Assembly: GCF_023156385.1 (NCBI RefSeq)
Contig: NZ_JAKZAK010000025.1
Coordinates: 1-34,267 of the forward strand
Length of the DNA stretch: 34,267 nt
Source of the DNA: Marinobacter xestospongiae
GTDB lineage: Bacteria > Pseudomonadota > Gammaproteobacteria > Pseudomonadales > Oleiphilaceae
Direction of reading: 5' to 3'
Part shown: piece after piece, positions 7,225-14,169 of the stretch
Layout of the letters: each line of letters opens with the position of its first letter
Numbering within the stretch: the stretch's first letter is position 1
The notes under the pieces: generated by a model
The model's database searches: none
Seen by the model: the letters and a program-made list of their open reading frames with translations, nothing else
Told to the model about the DNA's origin: nothing
Program-made: the position numbers and the translations under genes

Positions 7225-7862
7225 GCGAGCGTGCGCTCACCGTAGCGCACCAGACCGCTGTCCACCGCCAGGTGGATGAGGTCGACCGCAGAACGTACCT
7301 GCAATTTGTTCTTGATCAGCGCCAGGTGGTTGGAAATAGTCTTGTCGCTGACACACAGACGCCGGGCAATACCGGCCACCGGTTCGCCACGGGCGTACAT
7401 CACCAGCACTTCCAGCTCACGCTGGGTCATCTCCTGCAGACGCTGGTCGGCGCCGTGCTGGTGGTTGAGGGCCAGCCGGGTGGCCACCGAGTGCTCGATG
7501 TAGGGTTCGCCGGCGGCAACCCGTTCCACCGCCGACACCAACACCGCCTGATCGCAGTTTTTGGACACGAAACCCAGCCCGGCCAGGGCCTGACGCACCA
7601 TGGGTAGCTCGTCGTGCATGGAGAAGAACAGGATGCGAACCTCGCGATGGCGCTGCAACAGACGTCGCGCCACCTCCAGCCCGGACAGGTCTGGCAGGCC
7701 GATATCCAGCACCACGGCATCAAAGCGGTGTTCGGCGCACAGCGTCAACGCGGCCTGACCACTGTCTGCCTCGGTCACCTGCAGCGCTGGCAGGGCGCTG
7801 CGCAACAGCCTGTGAATCGCCACCCGGACCACCCGGTGGTCGTCCACCAATAGCACATTCAT
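7185..7862 (-). CDS. LuxR/NarL-family response regulator
   Basis: A 225-residue two-component response regulator. The receiver domain (about 1-120) has the acidic pair Asp7-Asp8, phospho-acceptor Asp53 (VVLDIGLPD) and the conserved Lys in FVSKN. The LuxR-type helix-turn-helix covers roughly 150-215 (motifs TQRELEVL, VSDKTISNHL). I chose the ATG at 7862, where the receiver begins (MNVLLVDDH), because AAGGAG lies just upstream; a longer open frame to 7952 adds 30 residues with no family match. It sits among genes for PQQ alcohol oxidation, where Pseudomonas species carry comparable regulators, so it probably controls part of this locus. It is convergent with the pentapeptide gene, overlapping its 3' end by 40 bases. 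Confidence 0.9.
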   Translation of the reverse strand: MNVLLVDDHRVVRVAIHRLLRSALPALQVTEADSGQAALTLCAEHRFDAVVLDIGLPDLSGLEVARRLLQRHREVRILFFSMHDELPMVRQALAGLGFVSKNCDQAVLVSAVERVAAGEPYIEHSVATRLALNHQHGADQRLQEMTQRELEVLVMYARGEPVAGIARRLCVSDKTISNHLALIKNKLQVRSAVDLIHLAVDSGLVRYGERTLAYQSNGQAVQPSM

Positions 7863-7992
7863 AGCGCTCTCCTTATTGTTTCCTCCCATGCTAGCGCTGA
7901 CACCCCGGGCCGGAATGGTTCTTTGGTACCAGCGCCTTGCTACTTTGTGCATAGCGCCGACCCAGGCAGCCCCGCTTTAACCAGGCGTCTTC

Positions 7993-8023
7993 AAGGTGAT
8001 CCGGAGTTCATCAGACGCCCACT
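7993..8023. promoter_or_regulatory. Copy A of a 31-base element shared with the GFA promoter region
   Basis: This segment matches 9514-9544 at 24 of 31 positions without gaps (shared core GGTGATC, then GG, GTT and ATCAGA). It ends 98 bases before the CXXCW gene and 130 bases before the divergent response regulator. GGCGTCT at 7984-7990 and AGACGCC at 8013-8019 add a long dyad. A regulator site is likely; which protein binds is unknown. Confidence 0.5.
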
Positions 8024-8045
8024 AGTTCTTTAGTTGCAAAGGATT

Positions 8046-8062
8046 AATGCCATGGTGGCATT
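8046..8062. promoter_or_regulatory. Inverted repeat upstream of the CXXCW gene
   Basis: AATGCCA, three bases, TGGCATT is a perfect seven-base dyad set 60 bases before the CXXCW start codon, with a TTGCAA that could be a -35 element at 8034-8039. Its size fits a dimeric regulator operator. Confidence 0.45.
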
Positions 8063-8121
8063 TAAGGAAGGTGGTGGAGACCGTTAAATGGTAGAAACAA
8101 GAACTATAAGTGAGGTTTCCC

Positions 8122-8700
8122 ATGCGCCACGCCCTGACCGGCCTGGTCGTCAGCCTGCTGCTGGCCGGCGGCCCGGTGCTTGCCACCAACGATGCGCCCG
8201 AGGCGCTGTTCTCGGCGGACGGCTACCGCATCGACCGTTATCGCAGCCCCACACCGGAGGTCGCCGAACCCGCCCGGACGGTGGATACCGGGGAACTGCG
8301 CGCGCTGCTGAAGCAGACACCGAAACCCGTGCTGATCGACGTCATCAATCTGGAGTACCGGGCCGACCGGTTCCTGCAGACAACGCCCCACCCCTCGCTG
8401 CCTGGCGCTATCTGGCTACCCAATACCGGCCGCGGCGAGCTGTCCGAAGCCTGGTTGCGATACCTTATCGACAATACCCTGGCGCTTACCGGCCAGCGCC
8501 TGGACTACCCGGTGGTGGTGCTGTGCAAGTCAGACTGCTGGCTGTCCTGGAACGCCACCCGGCGTCTGGCCGCCGCTGGCTTTCGTAACCTCTACTGGTA
8601 CCGCAACGGCGTTGACGGCTGGGCCGAGGCCGGCCTGCCGATGCAGCCTGCGAAGCCGGTCAAACCCGGGTTCGCCACCGACACCAACAACAATTCCTGA
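8122..8700 (+). CDS. PQQ-dependent catabolism-associated CXXCW-motif protein (rhodanese-like)
   Basis: A 192-residue periplasmic protein with a clear signal peptide (MRHALTGLVVSLLLAGGPVLA). The C-terminal half is rhodanese-like: LIDVINLEYR near residue 71-80 and the active-site region VVLCKSDCWLSWN at 132-144. That gives Cys135 and Cys139-Trp140, with three residues between the cysteines. This motif defines a family found only near PQQ-dependent alcohol or methanol oxidation genes; its reaction is not known. The cysteine pair suggests persulfide or thiol-disulfide chemistry, which would fit with the SoxYZ-like carrier nearby. I chose the ATG at 8122 (GTGAGG ribosome site) over an in-frame GTG at 8110. 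The next gene's ribosome site overlaps this stop codon. Confidence 0.87.
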   Translation: MRHALTGLVVSLLLAGGPVLATNDAPEALFSADGYRIDRYRSPTPEVAEPARTVDTGELRALLKQTPKPVLIDVINLEYRADRFLQTTPHPSLPGAIWLPNTGRGELSEAWLRYLIDNTLALTGQRLDYPVVVLCKSDCWLSWNATRRLAAAGFRNLYWYRNGVDGWAEAGLPMQPAKPVKPGFATDTNNNS

Positions 8701-8708
8701 GGTGCCCC

Positions 8709-9494
8709 ATGCTGACCACCCTCACCCCCACCGCCAACACCGCTCACGCGGGGTCCAAAAACCGCTATGATGGAAACCTCCAGACCTGTGAGGAAACCAG
8801 ACCCGCCGTGACCGACTCCGTGGACTGCAACTACCGAATCCTGATCGCCGACGACCATCCATTGTTCCGGGAGGCCATCAGCAACGTGATCGCCTCCGGT
8901 TTCGAGGGCAGCGAGATCATCGAGACCGAAGACCTCGACAGCGCCCTTGCCATTACCCGGGAACAGGACGACCTCGACCTGATCCTGCTGGATCTGAACA
9001 TGCCCGGCATGCACGGACTCAACGGCCTGATCTCCCTTCGCAACGAGGCCCCCACCATCCCGGTGGTGATTGTCTCCGCCGAGGAGGACAAACAGGTCGT
9101 GCTGCAGGCCATCACCTACGGTGCGGTCGGTTTCATCACCAAATCCTCGCCGCGGGAGCAGATGACCGATGCCATCACCCAGATTCTCAATGGCAACGTC
9201 TACCTGCCGTCGGACATTATCCGTACCGGCAAGGAGACCCAGCGCCGTCACCGCCATGAAGACAACCCCATCTCGCCGGAGTTACTGAACTCCCTGACCC
9301 GACGCCAGCTGCTGGTACTGGAACGCATGTCCAAGGGCGAGTCCAACAAACAGATCGCCTACAACCTCAACATCGCCGAAACCACCGTGAAGGCCCATGT
9401 TTCCGCCATCCTGCGCAAGCTGGGCGTTCACAACCGGGTACAAGCCATCCTGTCGGCCGGGGATGTGGATTTCAGCCAGTATCTGAAGCGCTAG
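8709..9494 (+). CDS. erbR: ErbR/AgmR-type response regulator of alcohol oxidation
   Basis: A NarL/LuxR-family response regulator closely resembling ErbR (AgmR) of Pseudomonas, the activator of the PQQ ethanol oxidation genes. Receiver residues are Asp48-Asp49 (IADDHPLFREA), phospho-acceptor Asp95 (LILLDLNMPG) and Lys in FITKSSPREQ. The C-terminal helix-turn-helix (about 190-250) reads TRRQLLVLERMSKGESNKQI and TTVKAHVSAILRKL. From the ATG at 8709, with a GAGGTG ribosome site overlapping the previous stop, the protein has 261 residues. Relatives begin just before ILIADDHP, so the GTG at 8808 (GAGGAAA 13 bases upstream, 228 residues) is a real alternative and the first 33 residues may not be made. 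Phosphorylation by the nearby hybrid kinase is likely by analogy. Confidence 0.92.
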   Translation: MLTTLTPTANTAHAGSKNRYDGNLQTCEETRPAVTDSVDCNYRILIADDHPLFREAISNVIASGFEGSEIIETEDLDSALAITREQDDLDLILLDLNMPGMHGLNGLISLRNEAPTIPVVIVSAEEDKQVVLQAITYGAVGFITKSSPREQMTDAITQILNGNVYLPSDIIRTGKETQRRHRHEDNPISPELLNSLTRRQLLVLERMSKGESNKQIAYNLNIAETTVKAHVSAILRKLGVHNRVQAILSAGDVDFSQYLKR

Positions 9495-9513
9495 TGCGCC
9501 CTCCGGGCCTTCA

Positions 9514-9544
9514 GAGGTGATCGGGGGTTAATCAGAGGCTCCCT
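9514..9544. promoter_or_regulatory. Copy B of the 31-base element, upstream of the GFA gene
   Basis: Matches copy A (7993-8023) at 24 of 31 positions and ends 73 bases before the GFA start codon. Its last 14 bases, ATCAGAGGCTCCCT, recur exactly but inverted at 10070-10083, just past the GFA gene. An operator for the regulators of this locus is the simplest reading. Confidence 0.5.
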
Positions 9545-9617
9545 GGGAAACTTGGACCCCGGCGGCCCGTTCCCGCACTATGGGCTTTTGATTCACGATC
9601 GACCAGGAGTCAGTTCA

Positions 9618-10025
9618 GTGACAACCACTTACCGCGGCAGCTGTCTTTGCGGCGACGTCCGTTTTTCGGTACAGGGCGTGAACCCCAGCGCCGCCAACTG
9701 CCACTGCACCATGTGCCGGAAGTTTCACGGTGCCGCGTTTGGCACACTGGTCAGCGTGTCCGGCCTGCGGTGGCTTGCCGGTGACAGCAACCTCAAAGAG
9801 TTCGTCGCCGCCAACGGCACCACCCGCACGTTCTGTGGCCAGTGTGGCTCCAGCCTTGGCTTCCGGGTCAAGGGTGCCGACGCCACTGACATCGAGCTGG
9901 CCATTGCAACCTTTGACGACGACCTCCCGGTCTCTGTCGAAGCCAGCATTTACACCCATTACAAAGCCAACTGGTGCGACCTGCCAGCCGGTCTTCCCGC
10001 CTACGGTGAAGGCCGTCCGGGTTAG
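9618..10025 (+). CDS. GFA-family zinc protein (glutathione-dependent formaldehyde-activating enzyme-like)
   Basis: A 135-residue small cytoplasmic protein with the full cysteine set of the GFA fold: CxC at 9-11 (SCLCGDV), CHCTMC at 28-33 and CGQC at 73-76, which bind two zinc ions in the founding Paracoccus enzyme. Family members include the proposed glutathione-formaldehyde condensing enzyme, but most have no proven reaction, so the name is structural. The start is GTG at 9618 with AGGAG 9 bases upstream; upstream in-frame codons add residues of no family character. It follows the ErbR gene by 123 bases and has copy B of the shared 31-base element in front. A link to aldehyde detoxification is inferred from context. 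Confidence 0.88.
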   Translation: MTTTYRGSCLCGDVRFSVQGVNPSAANCHCTMCRKFHGAAFGTLVSVSGLRWLAGDSNLKEFVAANGTTRTFCGQCGSSLGFRVKGADATDIELAIATFDDDLPVSVEASIYTHYKANWCDLPAGLPAYGEGRPG

Positions 10026-10069
10026 TACCCCTTAACAAGTGTTTCGCTGACAGGCGAGGAACCGTTGTT

Positions 10070-10083
10070 AGGGAGCCTCTGAT
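10070..10083. repeat. Inverted 14-base copy of the GFA upstream element
   Basis: AGGGAGCCTCTGAT is the exact reverse complement of 9531-9544. The two copies enclose the GFA gene. This one lies between two convergent gene ends, so it does not look like a promoter site. Confidence 0.6.
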
Positions 10084-10095
10084 CAGGAAACACCA

Positions 10096-12582
10096 TTACT
10101 GCAGCAGATGATGCAGCGCTGAGCGCAGCTTGAGAGGTTTGACGGGTTTGTTCATCAGCAGGTAACCGCGATCGCGGATGTCCTGCTTCAGCGCATTGCT
10201 GTAGTTGGCGGTGATCATCAGTACCGGCACCGCCTGCCGCCGGCGAGCGTTGATGGTGGTCACGGCGTCGACCCCGGTCTCATCGTTGTCCAGGTGGTAG
10301 TCGGCGAGAATCAGGTCAACCGCATCGCTGGCAATGTCCACCCGGGCGTCCAGATCCGCCAGCGAGACCGCCGTCAGCACCTCACAGCCCCAGCCTGCCA
10401 GCAGCGTGGCCATGCCCTGACAGATCGCCGGGTCGTTATCGATCACCCACACCCGTGCACCACCGAAGCTCTCGTGGGGCGCACTGGCGCAGTCCTGGCA
10501 AACCTGGGGACGGGGGCGATGGGTGGCCAATGGCACCCGGACACTGAACACCGAGCCGCGTCCGGGCACCGAATCGACGTGAATGTCATGCCCCAGAATG
10601 CGGGCGATCTTGTCCACAATTGCCAGCCCCAGTCCCAGCCCCTTGTCGGCCTGGCGACCGGCCGGCTCAATGCGCTTGAATTCCTGGAAGATCTCCGACA
10701 GCTTGTCCGCCGCAATACCCGGCCCGGTGTCCCAGACCTGCAGTAAGACATGCTGCCCCTGGCGGCGGCAGCCCAGCAAGATGCGACCGTTGCCGGTGTA
10801 TCGGATGGCGTTGGTGAGAAAATTGCGCAGAATCCGCGCCAGCAGCTGGGAATCGGACTCCACCAGTGCCGAGCAGGGCACAAAATCAAGCCTCAGCCCC
10901 TCCGTGCCCGCCAGCTGCCGGAACTCCCGCGCCAGATTGTTGAGCAGGTCCCGCAGGTCAAACACCGTGATGTCCGCCTGGATCACGCCGGCATCCAGCT
11001 TGGAGATGTCCACCAGGGTACCCAGCAGGTTCTCCACATCGTCCAGAGAGGTGGCCACCGAACGCACCAGGCCCTCCGCCCGGGGCCCGAACGCCTGTTC
11101 CTGCAGCGCGCTGGTAAACAGCCGGGCGGCGTTGAGGGGTTGCAGCAAATCGTGACTGACGGCGGCCAGGAACTTGGTCTTCGACAGGTTGGCCCGCTCC
11201 GCCTCCAGTTTGGCGTCCCGCAGCCGCGCTTCCACCGCCGCCCGCTCGTTGATCTCCTGACGCAGCTGGTTGTTGAGACCGGTGAGTGCTGCTGTTCGCT
11301 CTTTGACCCGGCGTTCGAGATGATCGTAGGCTTGTTCCAGCGCCAGCGCGGTGCGCCGGCGGTCGGTGATGTCGCGAATCAGCACGAACAGCCCCACCAC
11401 CGTTCCCCGGGCGTCCCGGTTGGGCACATAGGAGCGCAGCATGTAGTGGCGCCGGCCCTCGCGACCGGTCTCCTCCAACTCAAAGGTCACGCTTTCACCT
11501 GCCAGTGCCTGGCGAACCCGGGGTAACAGCCGCCGGTACAGCGCTGGTTCATACACCTGCTCAAGCGGCAGCCCCAACAGCGATGTCCGGCCCGCGGCAT
11601 ACCAGCCTTCATAGACCTTGTTGCAGAACTGCATGGTCTGGTCGGCGCCGACGTAGGCGATCAGCGCCGGCACGTGATCGGTCACCAGGCGAACCCAGCG
11701 CTCGCTTTCGGCGAGGGTTTCGGCGTAGCGATAGCTCTCGGTAATGTCGGTGTAGGTGTTGACGAAGCCACCGCCGAGCATCGGATGGCTCTTGATCTCC
11801 AGCACCAGGCCGTCCGCACGACGATGGATCTGTTCGGCGTAGGGGGCTTCCGCCGCTGGCCCCGGTGCCGGCAGCAACAGCGGCACCGAGGCATCCGCCA
11901 TCACCGCAGACAGGTCGGTGTCACTGGACACCTGCTGCGGCGACAACCCGGTCAGCCCCAGGAAACGGTCGTTCCAGATCTCCGGGCAACCGTCGGGACT
12001 GACCAGCACCACGCCCTGGGACAGGTTGTCGACAGCGCTTTGCAGCAACCGCGACTTTTCCGCCAGCGCCTGTTCACGGCGCAGGTTCTCCGAGTGCTTG
12101 AGATCGGTGATGTCGGAATACAGCAGCACCAGACCGCCTTCCCGGGTGCGGGTCTCGGTCATCTGCACCCAGCGCCGGTTGGCCAGCAGGAACACCGAGC
12201 CCTCGGCATCCGGCTCGGTGTGCTCCTCAACGATCAGCCCTGAGCGTACCGCCCTGGCCTTGACCTCCGCCACGGTGGCGCCGCGGCGCACCCGCTCACC
12301 GGTGTAACGCCAGTAACTGTCAAACCGGCTGTTGCTCAGCACCAGGCGTTGATCCTGGTCGAACAGCACAAAGCCATCGCTGATGCTCTCGATGGCGTCC
12401 ACCAACCGCTGGTGGGTGGTTTCCGCCTGTTGCCGGGCCCGCTCAAGCGCCTTGTTGCTGGCCTTCAGCCGGTCCATCGCTCCATTGAGGGCGTCGGTCC
12501 GCTCCCGAACCTGTTCGGCCAGCACCACCGAATGCTCGAAGGCGGCGTAGGGGTCGGGCTTGTGGGTGACACCGGACTCCAC
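10096..12582 (-). CDS. Hybrid sensor histidine kinase/response regulator, NahK/ErcS family
   Basis: From the first conventional start codon (GTG at 12582) this is 828 residues. There are three PAS-type sensor domains near 60-160, 180-285 and 295-410, then a coiled-coil linker. The dimerisation/phospho-acceptor domain has His477 (AVSHDLLQPLN). The ATPase domain has Asn591, Asp618-Thr-Gly and GLGLGLA at 648-654. The C-terminal receiver has Asp761 (LADYHLD) and Lys812. No membrane segment is seen, so it is probably a cytoplasmic sensor. In Pseudomonas such kinases belong to the regulatory network of PQQ ethanol oxidation, which matches the neighbours. The family's N-terminus normally starts with DPRDRRIAELEAEN, and that sequence is encoded upstream in the same frame back to the FIST stop codon but has no ATG, GTG or TTG. 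The true start is therefore uncertain. Confidence 0.9.
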   Translation of the reverse strand: MESGVTHKPDPYAAFEHSVVLAEQVRERTDALNGAMDRLKASNKALERARQQAETTHQRLVDAIESISDGFVLFDQDQRLVLSNSRFDSYWRYTGERVRRGATVAEVKARAVRSGLIVEEHTEPDAEGSVFLLANRRWVQMTETRTREGGLVLLYSDITDLKHSENLRREQALAEKSRLLQSAVDNLSQGVVLVSPDGCPEIWNDRFLGLTGLSPQQVSSDTDLSAVMADASVPLLLPAPGPAAEAPYAEQIHRRADGLVLEIKSHPMLGGGFVNTYTDITESYRYAETLAESERWVRLVTDHVPALIAYVGADQTMQFCNKVYEGWYAAGRTSLLGLPLEQVYEPALYRRLLPRVRQALAGESVTFELEETGREGRRHYMLRSYVPNRDARGTVVGLFVLIRDITDRRRTALALEQAYDHLERRVKERTAALTGLNNQLRQEINERAAVEARLRDAKLEAERANLSKTKFLAAVSHDLLQPLNAARLFTSALQEQAFGPRAEGLVRSVATSLDDVENLLGTLVDISKLDAGVIQADITVFDLRDLLNNLAREFRQLAGTEGLRLDFVPCSALVESDSQLLARILRNFLTNAIRYTGNGRILLGCRRQGQHVLLQVWDTGPGIAADKLSEIFQEFKRIEPAGRQADKGLGLGLAIVDKIARILGHDIHVDSVPGRGSVFSVRVPLATHRPRPQVCQDCASAPHESFGGARVWVIDNDPAICQGMATLLAGWGCEVLTAVSLADLDARVDIASDAVDLILADYHLDNDETGVDAVTTINARRRQAVPVLMITANYSNALKQDIRDRGYLLMNKPVKPLKLRSALHHLLQ

Positions 12583-12678
12583 CCGCTGGATCAGCGCGTC
12601 GCGGATGCGTTTCAGACGGCCGTTCTCTGCCTCGAGTTCGGCGATGCGGCGGTCCCTGGGGTCAGAGTCCAGTCCGGA
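12583..12678 (-). other. In-frame coiled-coil extension of the kinase without a standard start codon
   Basis: Reading on the minus strand, these 32 codons continue the kinase frame without a stop and encode SGLDSDPRDRRIAELEAENG and more, a charged coiled coil matching the usual N-terminus of NahK/ErcS kinases. The only possible rare start is CTG at 12672-12670. No ribosome site precedes it or the GTG at 12582. The segment begins straight after the FIST TGA, which is in the same frame. Confidence 0.75.
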
Positions 12679-13974
12679 TCAGGCGTTGCGGGTAGCGAAG
12701 TCAGGCTGGCCAATGACCACCCCCGTAAAAGTCTGGTTGATGTGCATGCCGTCAAACTGTTCGCCATAGGAGTTGAAGCCAATCACCCGATGGCGGCTGA
12801 GAAACTCGCCGATGTTCTGGTCGATGCCGGTCACCTCCGCTTCCAGGCGACGCAGAAAACAGTCGCAGCCGATGGTCACCAGCGGTGGGCCCACCACCGC
12901 CTCGGCCTGCGCTAACTGGTCCTGCAGACTCTGTTGCAACGACCCGGTGCGCATCATGGTCATCACGATGCCGGTTTCCACCGCGCAGTAGAACGTCAGG
13001 CTGCCGTCGGCATTGACCCGCTGCACGGAACGGATGAAATGGTGGCCGCCTATGCGTACCGCCATCGGGTGTAGGGCAAACGTTTTCCGATCGAGCTCGG
13101 CTTCGGTTACGCCCACTGCCCGGGCATAGGCCCGCGCCGCCGGCTCGGCATTGAGTTCATGGACGGTACGACGATCGCTGTCAGCGCGGGTCACCACCAG
13201 CTTCTGCTCGGTGGCAGTCATGTGGTGGGTGGAGAACACTCGGAAATCCAGCGGCGTATTAACCAGCATCACAATGGCGGCGTGGTTGTGGAAGCGGCCC
13301 TGAAAGTAGACGTGGGTATCGTTGAGGCGTTCATCATCGCCCGCTGAGCCACCAAACTGGGGAATCGAGCCCAGCGCGGCGTTGAGGGTGGCCAGCACCA
13401 GTTCCTCACGGCTCGACAGGCCATCCAGCAGGGTGATGGCGAAGGTGTGGTCTCTGACCGGCGCCAGGTCAGCGTCACGGCAGGTGGCAAGCAGGCGGTC
13501 GATACAGCCCTGGGCATCCTGCAACGAGAACCCTTCCAGTTCCTGAATCAGCGCGCAGTCGACGGCAAAGTGGCGGCGATCCAGTGCAATGGCGGTCATG
13601 CAGCCACGGCCATAGCCCTGGGGCGTGATCTCTCCGGCGGTGGTGCAGCCACACACCAGAACGCCGGGAAACGCCGCCTCCAGTGCCGGGCCCAGTTGCG
13701 CCAGATCGTAGTCGGCGGAGCAGAAGAACAGCACACAGCCGAGTTCGGCATGGGCCAGCTCATCCGCCAGTGCCCCGGCTGCCGCCGCGGCATCACGCAG
13801 GGACGTACTGGCCAGCCGGGCGGCAGACTGGGAGCTGGCAGGCTGATGGGTAGCGGCATTCATCGGCTGAGGTTCCGGGTACGGCGGTAGTTCTTCCGAT
13901 TGTACGGCCCCCAACGGGTACGCCAATGCGACTTCCGTGCTTTTTACCGGCGCGCCAAATCGATCGTAAGCCAT
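12679..13974 (-). CDS. FIST-domain sensory protein
   Basis: A 431-residue protein with FIST N and FIST C sensory domains. The N domain shows GCVLFFCSADYDL, then VCGCTTAGEITPQGY and GSAGDDERLNDTHVY; the C domain covers the last 150 residues (GFNSYGEQFDGMHINQTFTG). FIST domains are thought to bind small ligands such as amino acids and to feed signalling proteins. It stands directly before the hybrid kinase in the same frame, separated by one TGA, so it probably acts as the kinase's input partner. The ATG at 13974 has GAGGAG about 11 bases upstream, which decides it over an in-frame ATG at 13863 and a longer open frame reaching 14118. Confidence 0.88.
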   Translation of the reverse strand: MAYDRFGAPVKSTEVALAYPLGAVQSEELPPYPEPQPMNAATHQPASSQSAARLASTSLRDAAAAAGALADELAHAELGCVLFFCSADYDLAQLGPALEAAFPGVLVCGCTTAGEITPQGYGRGCMTAIALDRRHFAVDCALIQELEGFSLQDAQGCIDRLLATCRDADLAPVRDHTFAITLLDGLSSREELVLATLNAALGSIPQFGGSAGDDERLNDTHVYFQGRFHNHAAIVMLVNTPLDFRVFSTHHMTATEQKLVVTRADSDRRTVHELNAEPAARAYARAVGVTEAELDRKTFALHPMAVRIGGHHFIRSVQRVNADGSLTFYCAVETGIVMTMMRTGSLQQSLQDQLAQAEAVVGPPLVTIGCDCFLRRLEAEVTGIDQNIGEFLSRHRVIGFNSYGEQFDGMHINQTFTGVVIGQPDFATRNA

Positions 13975-14130
13975 TGAAAAAAGGCTCCTCTGAAAAACAG
14001 GCCGACCAAACCAGACAGATTCGCCAGACCAATCCGCTACTTTCGTCCTACCGGACCCGGGGGTTTCCGGGGCAATAGCGGCAGCCATCCCTGCCCGCCG
14101 CGCCCCGCGGCGACCCACGCCGCGTTATCA

Positions 14131-14169
14131 GATCAGCACCTTCTGGGTCAGCACCTACCAGGTCAGCAC
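14131..14169. repeat. Three 15-base tandem units across the porin stop codon
   Basis: GATCAGCAC, GGTCAGCAC and GGTCAGCAC start at 14131, 14146 and 14161, an exact 15-base period. On the minus strand this reads Val-Leu-Thr-Trp-stop-Val-Leu-Thr-Gln-Lys-Val-Leu-Ile-stop, so the porin's last residues are repeated in frame after its TAG. Confidence 0.7.

Noticed and set aside
12679..12681. Selenocysteine decoding of the TGA between FIST and kinase
   Set aside because: No convincing stem-loop of the bacterial SECIS kind was seen just downstream, and neither family uses selenocysteine.
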